Of a DNA stretch of 64,000 bases, positions 41,821-51,265 are shown in pieces. The DNA comes from Paracoccus marinaquae (GTDB lineage Bacteria > Pseudomonadota > Alphaproteobacteria > Rhodobacterales > Rhodobacteraceae). A model generated the notes under the pieces. The model was given only the letters and a program-made list of their open reading frames with translations. It made no database searches and was not told the DNA's origin. Made by a program: the position numbers and the translations under genes. Position 1 is the stretch's first letter. Each line of letters starts with the position of its first letter. The DNA lies in assembly GCF_018860165.1 (NCBI RefSeq), contig NZ_JAHKNG010000012.1:37160-101159 (forward strand), written 5' to 3'.

Positions 41821-44322
41821 TCAGCCGTCCACGCGGATACGGGCGTTCTGCGGATCATAGGGGCTGTCCTCGGCCACCTCGGCATCCCACAATTCGCGGA
41901 ACATGCGCAGCTTCAGCCTTGTTCCCGGCGCGGCCAGATCGGGGCGGACATAGCCCATGCCGATCGACTTGCCGAAACCCACCGAATAGCCGCCCGAGGT
42001 CAAACGTCCGACTTTTTCGCCATTCAGGAACAGCGCCTCGCGCCCCCAGGGATCGGCATCGGCCGGCCCGTCGATCAGCAGCGTGACGCATTGGCTGCGG
42101 ATGCCCTTGGCCTGCATCGCCGCCTTGCCGCGGAACTCCTTGTCCAGATCGACAAAACGGTCCAGCCCGGCCTCCAGCGGGGTGGCGTCACGGCCCAGTT
42201 CGGTGCCGAAGGCGCGATAGCTTTTTTCCTGCCGCAACCAGTTCTGCGCCCGCGCGCCGACCAGCTTCAGCCCCGAAGGCTCGCCCGCCTCCATCAGCCG
42301 GTCGAACAGGTGGTTCTGCATCTCGATCGGGTGATGCAACTCCCATCCCAACTCGCCGGTATAGGCCACGCGGATGGCATTCACCGGCACCATGCTCAGC
42401 TCGATCCGCCGGGCCGAAAGCCAGGGGAAGCGCTTGTTCGACAGCGCCGTCTCGGGCAGGGCATCGCCGATCAACCGGCCCAGGATGTCGCGCGAGGCGG
42501 GGCCGGCGATGGCGAAGACGCCCCATTGCGTGGTCACTTCGTGGATCGAGACGAAGGCGCCGCCCGAGGCCATGAAATCCTCGGCCGACTGCCGCAGATG
42601 ATCGCCGTCATAGGCCGCCCAGGCGCCCGCCGAGACAAGGTAATATTCATTCTCGGCCAGCCGCACGATGGTGTATTCGGTCCGCGTCGTGCCCGCCTCG
42701 GTCAGCGCATAGGTCAGATTGATGCGACCGACCTTTGGCAGCCGGTTGGTGGTGAACCAGTCGAGAAAGGCTGTCGCGCCCGGCCCGCTGACCATATGCT
42801 TGGCGAAGGCCGTCGCGTCGATCAGCCCGGCGGCGTTGCGGATGGCCTCGGCCTCGGCCTTCGCATATTGCCACCAGCCGCCGCGGCGAAAGCTGCGGGC
42901 CTCGTGGTCGAAACCTGCCGGCGCCGCCACGGGGCCGAAATAGTTCGGCCGCTCCCAGCCATTGACCTGCCCGAACTGCGCGCCCCGTGCCTTCTGCCGG
43001 TCATAGGCGGGCGAGGTGCGCAACGGCCGGCAGGCCTCGCGCTCTTCATCCGGGTGGTGCAGGACAAAGACATGCTCATAGCATTCCTCGTTCTTGCGCG
43101 CCGCATATTCGGTGGTCATCCAACTGCCGTAACGGCGCGGGTCCAGCGCCGCCATGTCGATCTCGGCCTCGCCCTCGACCATCATCTGCGCAAGGTAATG
43201 GCCGGTGCCGCCGGCGGCGGTGATGCCGAAGCTGAAGCCCTCGGCCAGCCACATGTTGCGCAGCCCGGGCGCCGGGCCGACCAGCGGGTTGCCGTCGGGG
43301 GTATAGCAGATCGGGCCGTTGAAGTCGTCCTTCAGCCCGACCTCTTCCGAGGACGGAAGCCGGTGGATCATGGACATGTATTCCTCTTCGATCCGCTCCA
43401 GATCCAGCGGGAACAGATCGGCGCGGAAACTGCCCGGCACGTCATAGAGGAAACGCGCCGGCGCGTTCCGTTCATAGGGGCCGAGGATCCAGCCGCCGCG
43501 TTCCTCGCGCACATACCATTTCGCGTCGGCATCGCGCAGCACCGGATGCTCGGGATTGCCCTCGGCGCGCCATTTCGCCAGCGCCGGGTCGGGTTCGGTG
43601 ACGATATACTGATGCTCGACCGGGATCGCCGGGATCCTGATGCCCAGAAGCCGCGCGGTGCGCTGCGCGTGGTTGCCGGTGGCGGTCACCACATGTTCGG
43701 CATGGATGTCGAACACCTCGCCCGAGGGGACCAGATTGCCGCCCTTCTCGACCATCTTCTCGCAAGTCACGACCCATTCGCTGCCGGTCCAGCGATAGGC
43801 ATTGACCTGCACCTTGCGCTCGATGGAACAGCCGGCCATGCGCGCCCCCTTGGCCAAGGCCTGGGTCACGTCGGCGGGATTGATATAGCCGTCGGTCGGG
43901 TGGAACAGCGCGCCTTTCAGATCTTCGGTGCGGACCAGTGGCCAGCGCTCCCGGATCTGGGCGGGCGTCAGGAATTCATGCTCGATCCCGATGGTCTCGG
44001 CGGTGGCGGAATACAGCATGTATTCGTCCATCCGCGCGTCGGTCTGGGCCATGCGCAGGTTGCCGCAGCGGGTGAAACCGGCGTTCAGCCCGGTCTCGGC
44101 CTCAAGCCATGCATAGAGCCTGACCGAATAGTCGTGGATATGGCTGGTCGCATAGCCCATGTTGAACAGCGGCAGCAGCCCCGCCGCATGCCAGGTCGAA
44201 CCGGCGGTCAACTCGTCACGCTCGACCAGCAGCGTCTCCCAGCCGGCCTTGGCCAGATGATAGGCGATGCCGCAGCCGACCGCGCCGCCTCCGACGACCA
44301 GAACCTTCACTTGCGTCTTCAT
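41821..44322 (-). CDS. Dimethylglycine/sarcosine dehydrogenase-like FAD enzyme with GcvT domain
   Basis: An 833-residue fusion: N-terminal DAO-type FAD domain (1-400; VLVVGGGAVGCGIAYHLAKA, STWHAAGLL with the FAD-linking region), a linker domain, and a C-terminal aminomethyltransferase (GcvT) domain (about 450-830; YTGELGWELHHP). This architecture belongs to dimethylglycine and sarcosine dehydrogenases, which demethylate the substrate and pass the one-carbon unit to tetrahydrofolate. Substrate is not certain. ATG 44322 has AGAGGAG upstream; the longer frame is rejected. It is divergent from panC-panB and shares a region with a strong palindrome. Confidence 0.88.
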   Translation of the reverse strand: MKTQVKVLVVGGGAVGCGIAYHLAKAGWETLLVERDELTAGSTWHAAGLLPLFNMGYATSHIHDYSVRLYAWLEAETGLNAGFTRCGNLRMAQTDARMDEYMLYSATAETIGIEHEFLTPAQIRERWPLVRTEDLKGALFHPTDGYINPADVTQALAKGARMAGCSIERKVQVNAYRWTGSEWVVTCEKMVEKGGNLVPSGEVFDIHAEHVVTATGNHAQRTARLLGIRIPAIPVEHQYIVTEPDPALAKWRAEGNPEHPVLRDADAKWYVREERGGWILGPYERNAPARFLYDVPGSFRADLFPLDLERIEEEYMSMIHRLPSSEEVGLKDDFNGPICYTPDGNPLVGPAPGLRNMWLAEGFSFGITAAGGTGHYLAQMMVEGEAEIDMAALDPRRYGSWMTTEYAARKNEECYEHVFVLHHPDEEREACRPLRTSPAYDRQKARGAQFGQVNGWERPNYFGPVAAPAGFDHEARSFRRGGWWQYAKAEAEAIRNAAGLIDATAFAKHMVSGPGATAFLDWFTTNRLPKVGRINLTYALTEAGTTRTEYTIVRLAENEYYLVSAGAWAAYDGDHLRQSAEDFMASGGAFVSIHEVTTQWGVFAIAGPASRDILGRLIGDALPETALSNKRFPWLSARRIELSMVPVNAIRVAYTGELGWELHHPIEMQNHLFDRLMEAGEPSGLKLVGARAQNWLRQEKSYRAFGTELGRDATPLEAGLDRFVDLDKEFRGKAAMQAKGIRSQCVTLLIDGPADADPWGREALFLNGEKVGRLTSGGYSVGFGKSIGMGYVRPDLAAPGTRLKLRMFRELWDAEVAEDSPYDPQNARIRVDG

Positions 44323-44419
44323 TCGCGGCGTCTCCTCTGGCCTGCTGTCCTTCCATGTTACTGCCAGAGCCATCACCCTCCGGTCCCATCGCCCCGACCT
44401 TTGGCGGCGAAAAACGACA

Positions 44420-44434
44420 TGCTGCGACGCAGCA
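44420..44434. promoter_or_regulatory. Palindrome between the FAD dehydrogenase and panC
   Basis: TGCTGCG-A-CGCAGCA is a perfect 7-bp dyad with a one-base centre, 98 bp upstream of the dehydrogenase start and 65 bp before panC. It looks like an operator; the regulator is unknown. The rest of the 176-bp region shows no gene. Confidence 0.45.
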
Positions 44435-44498
44435 CTTGTGCGAATCTGTTCTCTGACGGTAGGTTGCGCCCCAACCACGGGGGCGGAGGGGTCCGAGG

Positions 44499-45356
44499 AT
44501 GCAGATTTGCCGCGACAGGCAGGCGATGCGCGAGCGCGTGACCGAGTGGCGCAGCGGGGGGGAACGCATCGCCCTGGTGCCCACCATGGGGGCGCTGCAT
44601 GACGGCCATATGACGCTGGTGGCCCGCGCCCGCGACTGGTTGGATGCGCATGGCGGCGGCAGGCTGGTCACCTCGATCTTCGTCAACCCGACGCAGTTCG
44701 GCCCGAACGAGGATCTGGACAAGTATCCCCGCGACGAGGCGGGCGATCTCAAGCGCCTGCAGGCCGCCGGTTGCGATGCGGTCTTCCTGCCCACGGTCGA
44801 GGATATCTATCGCCCCGGCGCGCAGACCATCGTCGAGGTCACCGGCCTGTCGCGGGTGCTGATGGGCCGGCTGCGGCCCGGCCATTTCCGCGGCGTGGCG
44901 ACGGTGGTGACCAAGCTGTTCAACATCGTCCAGCCCGATGCGGCGGCCTTTGGCGAGAAGGATTACCAGCAGCTGACCCTGGTCCGGCAGATGGTTTCGG
45001 ATCTGGACATGCCGGTCCGGATCGTCGGCGTGCCGACCGTGCGCGAGGCCGACGGGCTGGCCATGTCCTCGCGCAACCAGCGGCTGACGCCCGAACATCG
45101 CGCCGCCGCGCCGGTGCTGAGCCAGTCGCTGGACCGGGCCGAGGCGATGGTCGCCGCCGGCGCCGGCCTTGCCGCCACCCGGGCCGAGATCCGCCGCATC
45201 CTTGGCGCCGAGCCACTGGCTCAGGTGCAATCCGTCGACATCCGCGATGCCGCCAACCTGTCGCGCATCTCGGCCATCACCCGGCCGGTGGTGATCCTGC
45301 TGGCCGTCCGCTTTGGCGACGTGCTGCTGATCGACCAGCGCGTCGCCCATCCCTGA
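44499..45356 (+). CDS. panC: Pantothenate synthetase
   Basis: A 285-residue enzyme joining pantoate and beta-alanine with ATP. The nucleotide site is [15 protein letters not shown] (about 29-43), and [28 protein letters not shown] and MSSRNQRL are further signatures. It starts at ATG 44499 and is followed after 11 bp by panB, so the two form an operon. Confidence 0.96.
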   Translation: MQICRDRQAMRERVTEWRSGGERIALVPTMGALHDGHMTLVARARDWLDAHGGGRLVTSIFVNPTQFGPNEDLDKYPRDEAGDLKRLQAAGCDAVFLPTVEDIYRPGAQTIVEVTGLSRVLMGRLRPGHFRGVATVVTKLFNIVQPDAAAFGEKDYQQLTLVRQMVSDLDMPVRIVGVPTVREADGLAMSSRNQRLTPEHRAAAPVLSQSLDRAEAMVAAGAGLAATRAEIRRILGAEPLAQVQSVDIRDAANLSRISAITRPVVILLAVRFGDVLLIDQRVAHP

Positions 45357-45367
45357 AGGAGCAGCCC

Positions 45368-46177
45368 ATGTCCGCCCAGGCCCCGGTCAAGCGTATCACC
45401 GTCCCGCAGATTGCCGCGCGCAAGGGCGATGTCCCGATCGTCGCCCTGACCGCCTATACCGCGCCGATGGCCGCGCTGGTCGATGCCCATGCCGAGGTGA
45501 TCCTGGTCGGCGACAGCCTCGGCATGGTGGTCCACGGCCTCACCTCGACCATCGGCGTCACGCTGGAAATGATGATCCTGCACGGACAGGCCGTCATGCG
45601 CGGCAGCCGGCAGGCCATGGTGGTGATCGACATGCCCTTCGGCAGCTATGAGGAAAGCCCCGAGCAGGCCTTCCGCAACGCCGCCAGGGTGATGACCGAG
45701 ACCGGCTGCGGCGCCGTCAAGCTGGAGGGTGGCGCGCGCATGGCCGAGACCATCCGCTTTCTGACCAGCCGCGGCATCCCGGTGATGGGTCATGTCGGGC
45801 TGACCCCGCAAGCGACCCTGACCATGGGCGGCTTCAAGACCCAGGGCCGCGATCAGGACAGCTGGCCCGCGCATATCGAGGACGCCCGCGCGGTGGCCGA
45901 AGCCGGCGCCTTCAGCGTCGTGGTCGAAGGCGTGATGGAGGCGCTGGCCGACCGGATCACCGAGGCCGTCGCCGTGCCGACCATCGGCATCGGCGCCTCG
46001 GCCCGTTGCGACGGGCAGATCCTGGTGCTTGACGACATGCTGGGCCTGTCGGGCCGGGTGCCGCGCTTCGTGAAGAAGTTCGGCGATCTCGGCCCCCGCG
46101 CCGATGAGGCCATCGCCACCTATGCCGCCGCCGTCCGCGACCGCAGCTTTCCCGCCGCCGACCAGACCTATCGCTGA
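45368..46177 (+). CDS. panB: 3-methyl-2-oxobutanoate hydroxymethyltransferase
   Basis: A 269-residue TIM-barrel enzyme making ketopantoate from alpha-ketoisovalerate and methylene-tetrahydrofolate. [25 protein letters not shown] (metal-binding Asp) and [20 protein letters not shown] are family signatures. ATG 45368 follows AAGGAGCAG. The order is panC-panB. Confidence 0.96.
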   Translation: MSAQAPVKRITVPQIAARKGDVPIVALTAYTAPMAALVDAHAEVILVGDSLGMVVHGLTSTIGVTLEMMILHGQAVMRGSRQAMVVIDMPFGSYEESPEQAFRNAARVMTETGCGAVKLEGGARMAETIRFLTSRGIPVMGHVGLTPQATLTMGGFKTQGRDQDSWPAHIEDARAVAEAGAFSVVVEGVMEALADRITEAVAVPTIGIGASARCDGQILVLDDMLGLSGRVPRFVKKFGDLGPRADEAIATYAAAVRDRSFPAADQTYR

Positions 46178-46378
46178 TCGGGCCACGCGGCATCGCCCCC
46201 CACGACGACCGGATCGCGGAGGGGGATCGGGCAGGCACCGAGGCGGTGACGCAGCGGATCGGCGGGCCGCGACAGCGGCTTTCCTCCGCCATCCCGACAC
46301 GCGCCCCATACTTCCCCGATGGCAGTGATCCCACGGCGGAATCGGCACGATCGCGGCAGATCGCCCCACCGTCCGACC

Positions 46379-46407
46379 TTGCGGCCCCATCATGGTTCCC
46401 CTACATC
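46379..46407 (+). promoter_or_regulatory. Possible bolA-grxD promoter
   Basis: TTGCGG (46379-46384) and TACATC (46402-46407) have the optimal 17-base spacing and lie 29 bp before the bolA start. The rest of the 258-bp gap after panB (46178-46435) holds no gene that I can support. Confidence 0.4.
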
Positions 46408-46435
46408 TGAGACCAAGGAAAATAAGGACAACGCT

Positions 46436-46678
46436 ATGGCGATGGAAGCTCATCAGATCGAGGCCCTCATCCGTGCGGCGTTTCCCGACGCGCAGGTCAC
46501 CGTGACGGATCTGGCCGGCGACGGAAACCACTATGCCGCCGAGGTGATCGACGAGAGCTTCCGCGGCCAGAACCGCGTGCAGCAGCAACGCGCCGTCTAT
46601 GCCGCCCTGCAGGGCAAGATGGACGGCCCGGCCGGCGAGTTGCACGCGCTGGCATTGACGACCAAGGTTCCGGACTGA
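46436..46678 (+). CDS. BolA family protein
   Basis: An 80-residue BolA/IbaG-type protein (AMEAHQIEALIRAAFPDAQ; HYAAEVIDESFRGQNRVQQQ; ELHALALTTK, with the conserved C-terminal His). BolA proteins bind a [2Fe-2S] cluster together with monothiol glutaredoxins and act in Fe-S trafficking. ATG 46436 follows AAGGA; the longer frame is rejected. The next gene is the glutaredoxin partner. Confidence 0.92.
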   Translation: MAMEAHQIEALIRAAFPDAQVTVTDLAGDGNHYAAEVIDESFRGQNRVQQQRAVYAALQGKMDGPAGELHALALTTKVPD

Positions 46679-46750
46679 TCGGGCCTTGCCCGGCCCCGAC
46701 CCAGGATTTCGGCCCGGTGACGGGCCTCAGACCCAAGAAGGACTGACGCG

Positions 46751-47113
46751 ATGAGCGATGTGAAAACCGAAATTCAAGGCATCGTCGATGCCAGCGACGT
46801 GGTGCTGTTCATGAAGGGCACCAAGGAAATGCCGCAATGCGGGTTTTCCAGCCGCGTCGCTGGCGTGCTGAACTACATGGGCGTCGATTATCGCGACGTG
46901 AACGTGCTGGCCGATGACGCCATCCGCCAGGGCATCAAGGAATTCTCGGACTGGCCGACCATCCCGCAGCTTTATGTGAAGGGCGAATTCGTCGGCGGCT
47001 GCGACATCATCACCGAGATGACGCTGTCGGGCGAACTGGACCAGCTGTTCGACCAGAAATCCGTGACCTACAACAAGGAAGCGGCAGAGAAGATCCGCGA
47101 GGCAAACGCCTGA
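46751..47113 (+). CDS. grxD: Grx4-type monothiol glutaredoxin
   Basis: A 120-residue glutaredoxin with the CGFS active site ([16 protein letters not shown], Cys at about residue 31). It uses glutathione to hold a labile [2Fe-2S] cluster and delivers it with Bol[20 protein letters not shown] is the glutathione-binding region. It follows bolA by 72 bp and is ended by a clear terminator. Confidence 0.95.
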   Translation: MSDVKTEIQGIVDASDVVLFMKGTKEMPQCGFSSRVAGVLNYMGVDYRDVNVLADDAIRQGIKEFSDWPTIPQLYVKGEFVGGCDIITEMTLSGELDQLFDQKSVTYNKEAAEKIREANA

Positions 47114-47141
47114 TCTTCCGACCGAAACGGACCACAATGCG

Positions 47142-47175
47142 GGCGCGGCCTCCCCGGTGGAGAGCCGCGCCTTTT
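47142..47175 (+). terminator. Terminator of grxD
   Basis: GGCGCGGC (47142-47149) and GCCGCGCC (47164-47171) pair perfectly, with an inner CTCC/GGAG stem, and are followed by TTTT (47172-47175). Confidence 0.85.
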
Positions 47176-47274
47176 CGTCATGTGCAGGTGATCAGCGGCG
47201 CGGGAGATTGGGCTTTGACCTGCGCCGGAAAGCCTCCTAACCTGCCGAAAGACAAGAAAATCAGGGAGGAAAAC

Positions 47275-48231
47275 ATGACCATTCGCAGCAAGCTTGCCTG
47301 CCTTGCCGCAGGCGCGGCGCTGTCGGCCCTGCCGCTGGCTGCCTCGACGCAGGAATTCATCAATATCCTGACCGGCGGCACCTCGGGCGTCTATTATCCG
47401 GTCGGCGGCGCGCTGTCGAAGATCTATACCGACGGCATTCCCGGCGCGAAGATCCAGGTGCAGTCGACCAAGGCCAGCGTCGAGAACCTGAACCTGCTGC
47501 AACAGGGCAAGGGCGAGATCGGGCTGGCGCTTGGCGATTCCGTCAAGCTGGCGGCCGAGGGCGATGCCGATGCCGGCTTCCCCGCCCCGCTGGAAAACCT
47601 GCGCGGGATCACGGCGATGTATCCGAATTTCATCCAGATCGTCGCCAGCGAGGAGTCGGGCATCAGGACATTGGAGGATCTGAAGGGCAAGGCGCTGTCG
47701 GTCGGGGCGCCGAAATCGGGGACCGAACTGAACGCCCGCGCGATCCTCGCCGCCGCCGGCATGAGCTATGAGGATCTGGGCAAGGTCGAATACCTGCCCT
47801 TCGCGGAATCGGTCGAACTGATGAAGAACCGCCAGCTTGATGCGACGCTGCAATCGGCTGGCCTTGGGGTGGCCTCGCTGAAGGATCTGTCGGTCTCGAT
47901 CCCGATCAGCGTCGTCGCGGTACCGGCCGAGGTGGCGGACAAGCTGGGCGCGCCCTATATCGCCCAGACCATCCCGGCCAATACCTATGAGGGCCAGACC
48001 GAGGATGTGGCGACCGTCGCCGTCATCAACTTCCTCGTCTCCAGCAGCAATGTCAGCGACGATCTGGCCTATCAGATGACCAGGCTGATGTATGAGAACC
48101 TCGACGTGCTGAAGGCCGCGCATGCCGCGACCAACAGCATCGACGTGCAGAACGCGCTGAAGGGGATGCCGATCCCGGTGCATCCGGGCGCGCAGAAATA
48201 TTACGACGAAGTGGGCGTCGCGGCCGAGTAG
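47275..48231 (+). CDS. TAXI-type TRAP transporter substrate-binding protein
   Basis: A 318-residue periplasmic protein with a signal peptide of about 25 residues (ending LPLAA-STQ). The TAXI signature GGTSGVYYPVGGALS near residue 34 and ALGDSVKLAAEG are present. It captures a carboxylate-type solute, often glutamate or 2-oxoglutarate, for the fused TRAP permease that follows after 63 bp; the ligand cannot be told. ATG 47275 has GGGAGG 5-6 bases upstream. Confidence 0.94.
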   Translation: MTIRSKLACLAAGAALSALPLAASTQEFINILTGGTSGVYYPVGGALSKIYTDGIPGAKIQVQSTKASVENLNLLQQGKGEIGLALGDSVKLAAEGDADAGFPAPLENLRGITAMYPNFIQIVASEESGIRTLEDLKGKALSVGAPKSGTELNARAILAAAGMSYEDLGKVEYLPFAESVELMKNRQLDATLQSAGLGVASLKDLSVSIPISVVAVPAEVADKLGAPYIAQTIPANTYEGQTEDVATVAVINFLVSSSNVSDDLAYQMTRLMYENLDVLKAAHAATNSIDVQNALKGMPIPVHPGAQKYYDEVGVAAE

Positions 48232-48294
48232 GGTCCGGACCATGCGGGCCGGGGCGGCCTGCCCCGGCCCGCTTTACAACAGCCGGATGATCTC

Positions 48295-50379
48295 ATGACC
48301 GAAGCCCAGCACCCTGCCCCCGCGGGCGATCCCGATCTTGGCCTGCACGATCCGCTGGCCGAGAGCTTTCCGGCCGGGCGCGAGGGCCGCGCCCTCTACT
48401 GGATCGCGGTCGCCTTCTCGCTCTATCAGATCGCCATCGCCGCCCATATCGTGACCCTGTCCAGCCAGATCCAGCGCGCGATCCATCTGGGCTTCCTGAT
48501 GCTGCTGTGCTTTCCGCTGCTGGCCGCCCTGCGTCATCGCGGGCCTGTGGCCAGGACAATCTCCTGGGCGATGGCCGGGCTGGGGGTGGTGGTCGCGGGT
48601 TATCAATGGGTGGAATATGTGCCGCTGATGCTGCGCTCGGGCTCGTTGAACGGCGCCGATGTGGTGATCGGGGTGATCGCGCTGGTCACCACCTTCGCCG
48701 CCGCCTGGGTGGTGATGGGTCCGGCCCTGCCCATCGTCTCGGGGCTGTTCCTTGCCTATTCGCTGTTCGGGCACTATGCGCCCGGCCCGCTGGTCACGCG
48801 CGGCTATGACTTCGCCCAGGTGATCGAGCAGATGAGCTTTGGCACCGAAGGCATCTACGGCACGCCGCTTTATGTCAGCGCGACCTATATCTTCCTGTTC
48901 ATCCTGTTCGGATCCTTCCTTGAAAAGGCCGGGATGATCCGGCTGTTCACCGATGTCAGCCTGGGCATGGTCGGCCACAGGATGGGCGGCGCGGCCAAGG
49001 TTTCGGTGGTCAGTTCCGGGCTGATGGGCACCATCTCGGGCTCGGGCGTGGCCAATGTCGTGACCACCGGACAGTTCACCATTCCGCTGATGAAAAGCTT
49101 CGGCTATCGCCCGGCCTTCGCCGGCGGGGTCGAGGCGACGGCCTCGATGGGCGGGCAGATCATGCCGCCGGTGATGGGCGCGGTCGCCTTCATCATGGCC
49201 GAGACGCTGGGCGTCGCCTATGTCGAGGTCGTGCGCGCCGCCATCATCCCCGCGATCCTGTATTTCGCCAGCGCCTTCTGGATGGTCCACTTGGAGGCCG
49301 GGCGCCGTAACCTGCGCGGCATGGCAGTGGAAGACCTGCCCTCGGCCCGCAAGGCGCTGCGCAAGGGCTGGTATCTGATCCTGCCGCTGGCGGTGCTGGT
49401 CTATCTGCTGTTCTCGGGCTACACGCCGCTTTTCGCGGGCACCGTCGGGCTGGCGCTGACGATCATGCTGATCCTTGGCGCATCGGCCGCCCTGGGCCTG
49501 CCCGAGGGGGTGCTGCGGCTGATCTTCTGGGTCGGGCTGGGGCTGGTCGCGGCCAGTTTCCTGCGTTTCGGCAATAACGCGCTCTGGGCCGGGATCGGCG
49601 CGCTGCTGGTCTGGAACGTGATCAATGCCGGCGGTCGCAAGACCATCTGGCAGGTGATCGACAGTCTGGCCGAGGGCGCCAAGACCGCCCTGCCCGTCGG
49701 CGTCGCCTGCGCGCTGGTCGGCGTCATCATCGGCACCATGACCCTGACCGGCGCGGCCAATACCTTCGGCCTTTATATAGTGTCGGTGGGCGAGGACAGT
49801 CTGGTGCTGTCGCTGATCCTGACCATGATCACCTGCATCGTGCTGGGCATGGGCATCCCGACGATCCCGAACTACATCATCACCTCGACCATCGCCGCGC
49901 CCGCGCTGCTGCAACTGGGCGTGCCGCTGATCGTCAGCCACATGTTCGTCTTCTATTTCGGCATCCTCGCCGACCTGACCCCGCCGGTGGCGCTGGCCTG
50001 TTTCGCGGCGGCACCCATCGCCAAGGAGAACGGGCTGAAGATCAGCTTCGAGGCGCTGAAGGTCGCCGCCGCCGGTTTCGTCATCCCCTACATGGCGGTC
50101 TATACCCCGGCACTGATGCTGCAGGATGGCGGCGCGCTGGCGCAATCCATCGGCTACATGCCCGCCGTGGCCTATATCGTGGTCAAGTGCGTCCTTGCGA
50201 TCGGGCTGTGGGGCGCGGCCGTCATCGGCTGGCTGAACCACCGCCTGATGATCTGGGAGCGGCTTCTGGCCGCCACCGGCGCCTTCACCCTGATCGCCGC
50301 CCTGCCGATGACCGACGAGATCGGCTTTGCCCTGGCGCTGGCCTTCGTCGCCCTGCTGTGGCTGCGGCGCCGCCGGTGA
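48295..50379 (+). CDS. TRAP transporter fused permease (DctQM type, 4TM/12TM)
   Basis: A 694-residue inner-membrane protein that fuses the small (about residues 35-150) and large (about 160-670) TRAP permease subunits, as is normal for TAXI systems. SVVSSGLMGTISGSGVANVV and the second-half GMGIPTIPNYIITSTIAAPA are typical DctM motifs. Transport is Na+ or H+ driven. The stop overlaps the DUF1850 start (GTGA). Confidence 0.95.
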   Translation: MTEAQHPAPAGDPDLGLHDPLAESFPAGREGRALYWIAVAFSLYQIAIAAHIVTLSSQIQRAIHLGFLMLLCFPLLAALRHRGPVARTISWAMAGLGVVVAGYQWVEYVPLMLRSGSLNGADVVIGVIALVTTFAAAWVVMGPALPIVSGLFLAYSLFGHYAPGPLVTRGYDFAQVIEQMSFGTEGIYGTPLYVSATYIFLFILFGSFLEKAGMIRLFTDVSLGMVGHRMGGAAKVSVVSSGLMGTISGSGVANVVTTGQFTIPLMKSFGYRPAFAGGVEATASMGGQIMPPVMGAVAFIMAETLGVAYVEVVRAAIIPAILYFASAFWMVHLEAGRRNLRGMAVEDLPSARKALRKGWYLILPLAVLVYLLFSGYTPLFAGTVGLALTIMLILGASAALGLPEGVLRLIFWVGLGLVAASFLRFGNNALWAGIGALLVWNVINAGGRKTIWQVIDSLAEGAKTALPVGVACALVGVIIGTMTLTGAANTFGLYIVSVGEDSLVLSLILTMITCIVLGMGIPTIPNYIITSTIAAPALLQLGVPLIVSHMFVFYFGILADLTPPVALACFAAAPIAKENGLKISFEALKVAAAGFVIPYMAVYTPALMLQDGGALAQSIGYMPAVAYIVVKCVLAIGLWGAAVIGWLNHRLMIWERLLAATGAFTLIAALPMTDEIGFALALAFVALLWLRRRR

Positions 50380-50735
50380 GCGGCTGCCTGCTGGCCGGGG
50401 CGATGATGATCGCGCTTTCGGGCAACGGCTTCCGGCTGGAATGGACCCATTCCGTCGAACGGGTCGCCTGGCGCGAGGACTGGCGGATCGAGGGCGGCCT
50501 GCTGCATCTGCGCCGCGCCGCCGTCAAGGGTTCCGGCGCCGGCATGGAGCCGGGCGAAGGCGCGGTCCTGAAGGATGGCTGGTGGGCCTGGTCGCCCGAT
50601 CTGCCGCCGCAGCCCGAGCTTCTTCTGGCCGCCAGCGGTGCAACGGGTGGGGGCTGGCGGATCTGCGATGCGGGCGGGTGCCGGGAACTGGGCCGGGCCA
50701 GCGGGGCGCCGATCCGCCTGCGTCCCTGCCCGTGA
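50376..50735 (+). CDS. DUF1850 protein of the TRAP-TAXI system
   Basis: A 119-residue protein starting with GTG 50376 that overlaps the permease stop. A short hydrophobic N-terminus (CLLAGAMMIALSG) with an early Cys suggests export or lipidation. The DUF1850 body is FRLEWTHSVERVAWREDWRI, then GAGMEPGEGAVLKDGWWAW. The family accompanies TAXI transporters; its role is unknown. Confidence 0.88.
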   Translation: MSGCLLAGAMMIALSGNGFRLEWTHSVERVAWREDWRIEGGLLHLRRAAVKGSGAGMEPGEGAVLKDGWWAWSPDLPPQPELLLAASGATGGGWRICDAGGCRELGRASGAPIRLRPCP

Positions 50736-50756
50736 TGGCGGGCTGACGGCAGGAAA

Positions 50757-50796
50757 TCGCCGCGATCGCGGCGACTGAACGCCCCGATTGTATTAT
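50757..50796 (+). promoter_or_regulatory. 18-bp palindrome overlapping a promoter
   Basis: TCGCCGCGATCGCGGCGA (50757-50774) is a perfect palindrome. TATTAT at 50791-50796 is a good -10 element, placing the -35 position inside the palindrome, so it could be an operator for the next gene. It could also act as a hairpin behind DUF1850, but no T-run follows. Confidence 0.45.
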
Positions 50797-50854
50797 GATC
50801 CGTGCGGTGCAATGCTGTCTGGTGTTTGATGCAGCATATTTTACGGGTCCTTTC

Positions 50855-51241
50855 ATGTCGTCGCAGAAATTCCGCTTTGTTATCATCGAGAAGGACAGTT
50901 TCGTCGCCCATGACATGCGCGAGGGGCTGAAAGCCGCCGTCCCCGGTTGCGATACCCATCACCTGACCGATCTTGACGGCGCATCGGGGCTTGTCACCAC
51001 GGATGCCGAAGCCGGGTCGCCACGGACCGTCATCGTGACAAAACTGTCGCTCGCGCAGCTTGACAGCAGCGGCTTGACGCAGCTTGCGCAGCAGATGCGG
51101 GCCGAAATCGTCGTCCGTCTGGGCGAGGATCCCCGGGCCGCCGTGACCGAGCGCGGCTGGCTCAGCCTCGCCTCGCCCTTCACCTGGGAGGATCTGGCCG
51201 GTCTGGCCAGCGATCTCGGCCGCCGTCCGACCGCCGCCTGA
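50855..51241 (+). CDS. Receiver-like protein lacking the phosphoacceptor aspartate
   Basis: A 128-residue protein with the alternating strand/helix pattern of a response regulator receiver domain: RFVIIEKDSFVAHDMREGL supplies the acidic pair (EKD) after strand one. At the end of strand three, where the phosphorylated Asp belongs, it has VIVTKLSL. No output domain is attached. It is thus a pseudo-receiver, perhaps signalling by protein contact. ATG 50855 is preferred because the -10 element TATTAT lies only at 50791; an upstream in-frame ATG (50795) would fall at the transcript start. Confidence 0.65.
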   Translation: MSSQKFRFVIIEKDSFVAHDMREGLKAAVPGCDTHHLTDLDGASGLVTTDAEAGSPRTVIVTKLSLAQLDSSGLTQLAQQMRAEIVVRLGEDPRAAVTERGWLSLASPFTWEDLAGLASDLGRRPTAA

Positions 51242-51265
51242 GCCGCTCAGCGAAAGCCGGCGCCT

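Noticed and set aside
48274..50241. 655-codon minus-strand frame opposite the TRAP permease
   Set aside because: Asp/Gln/Arg/His-rich shadow; the plus strand encodes a clear membrane protein.
50736..50854. Start of the pseudo-receiver gene at ATG 50795
   Set aside because: The best -10 element lies at 50791-50796, so this codon would be at the very start of the transcript; ATG 50855 fits the domain.
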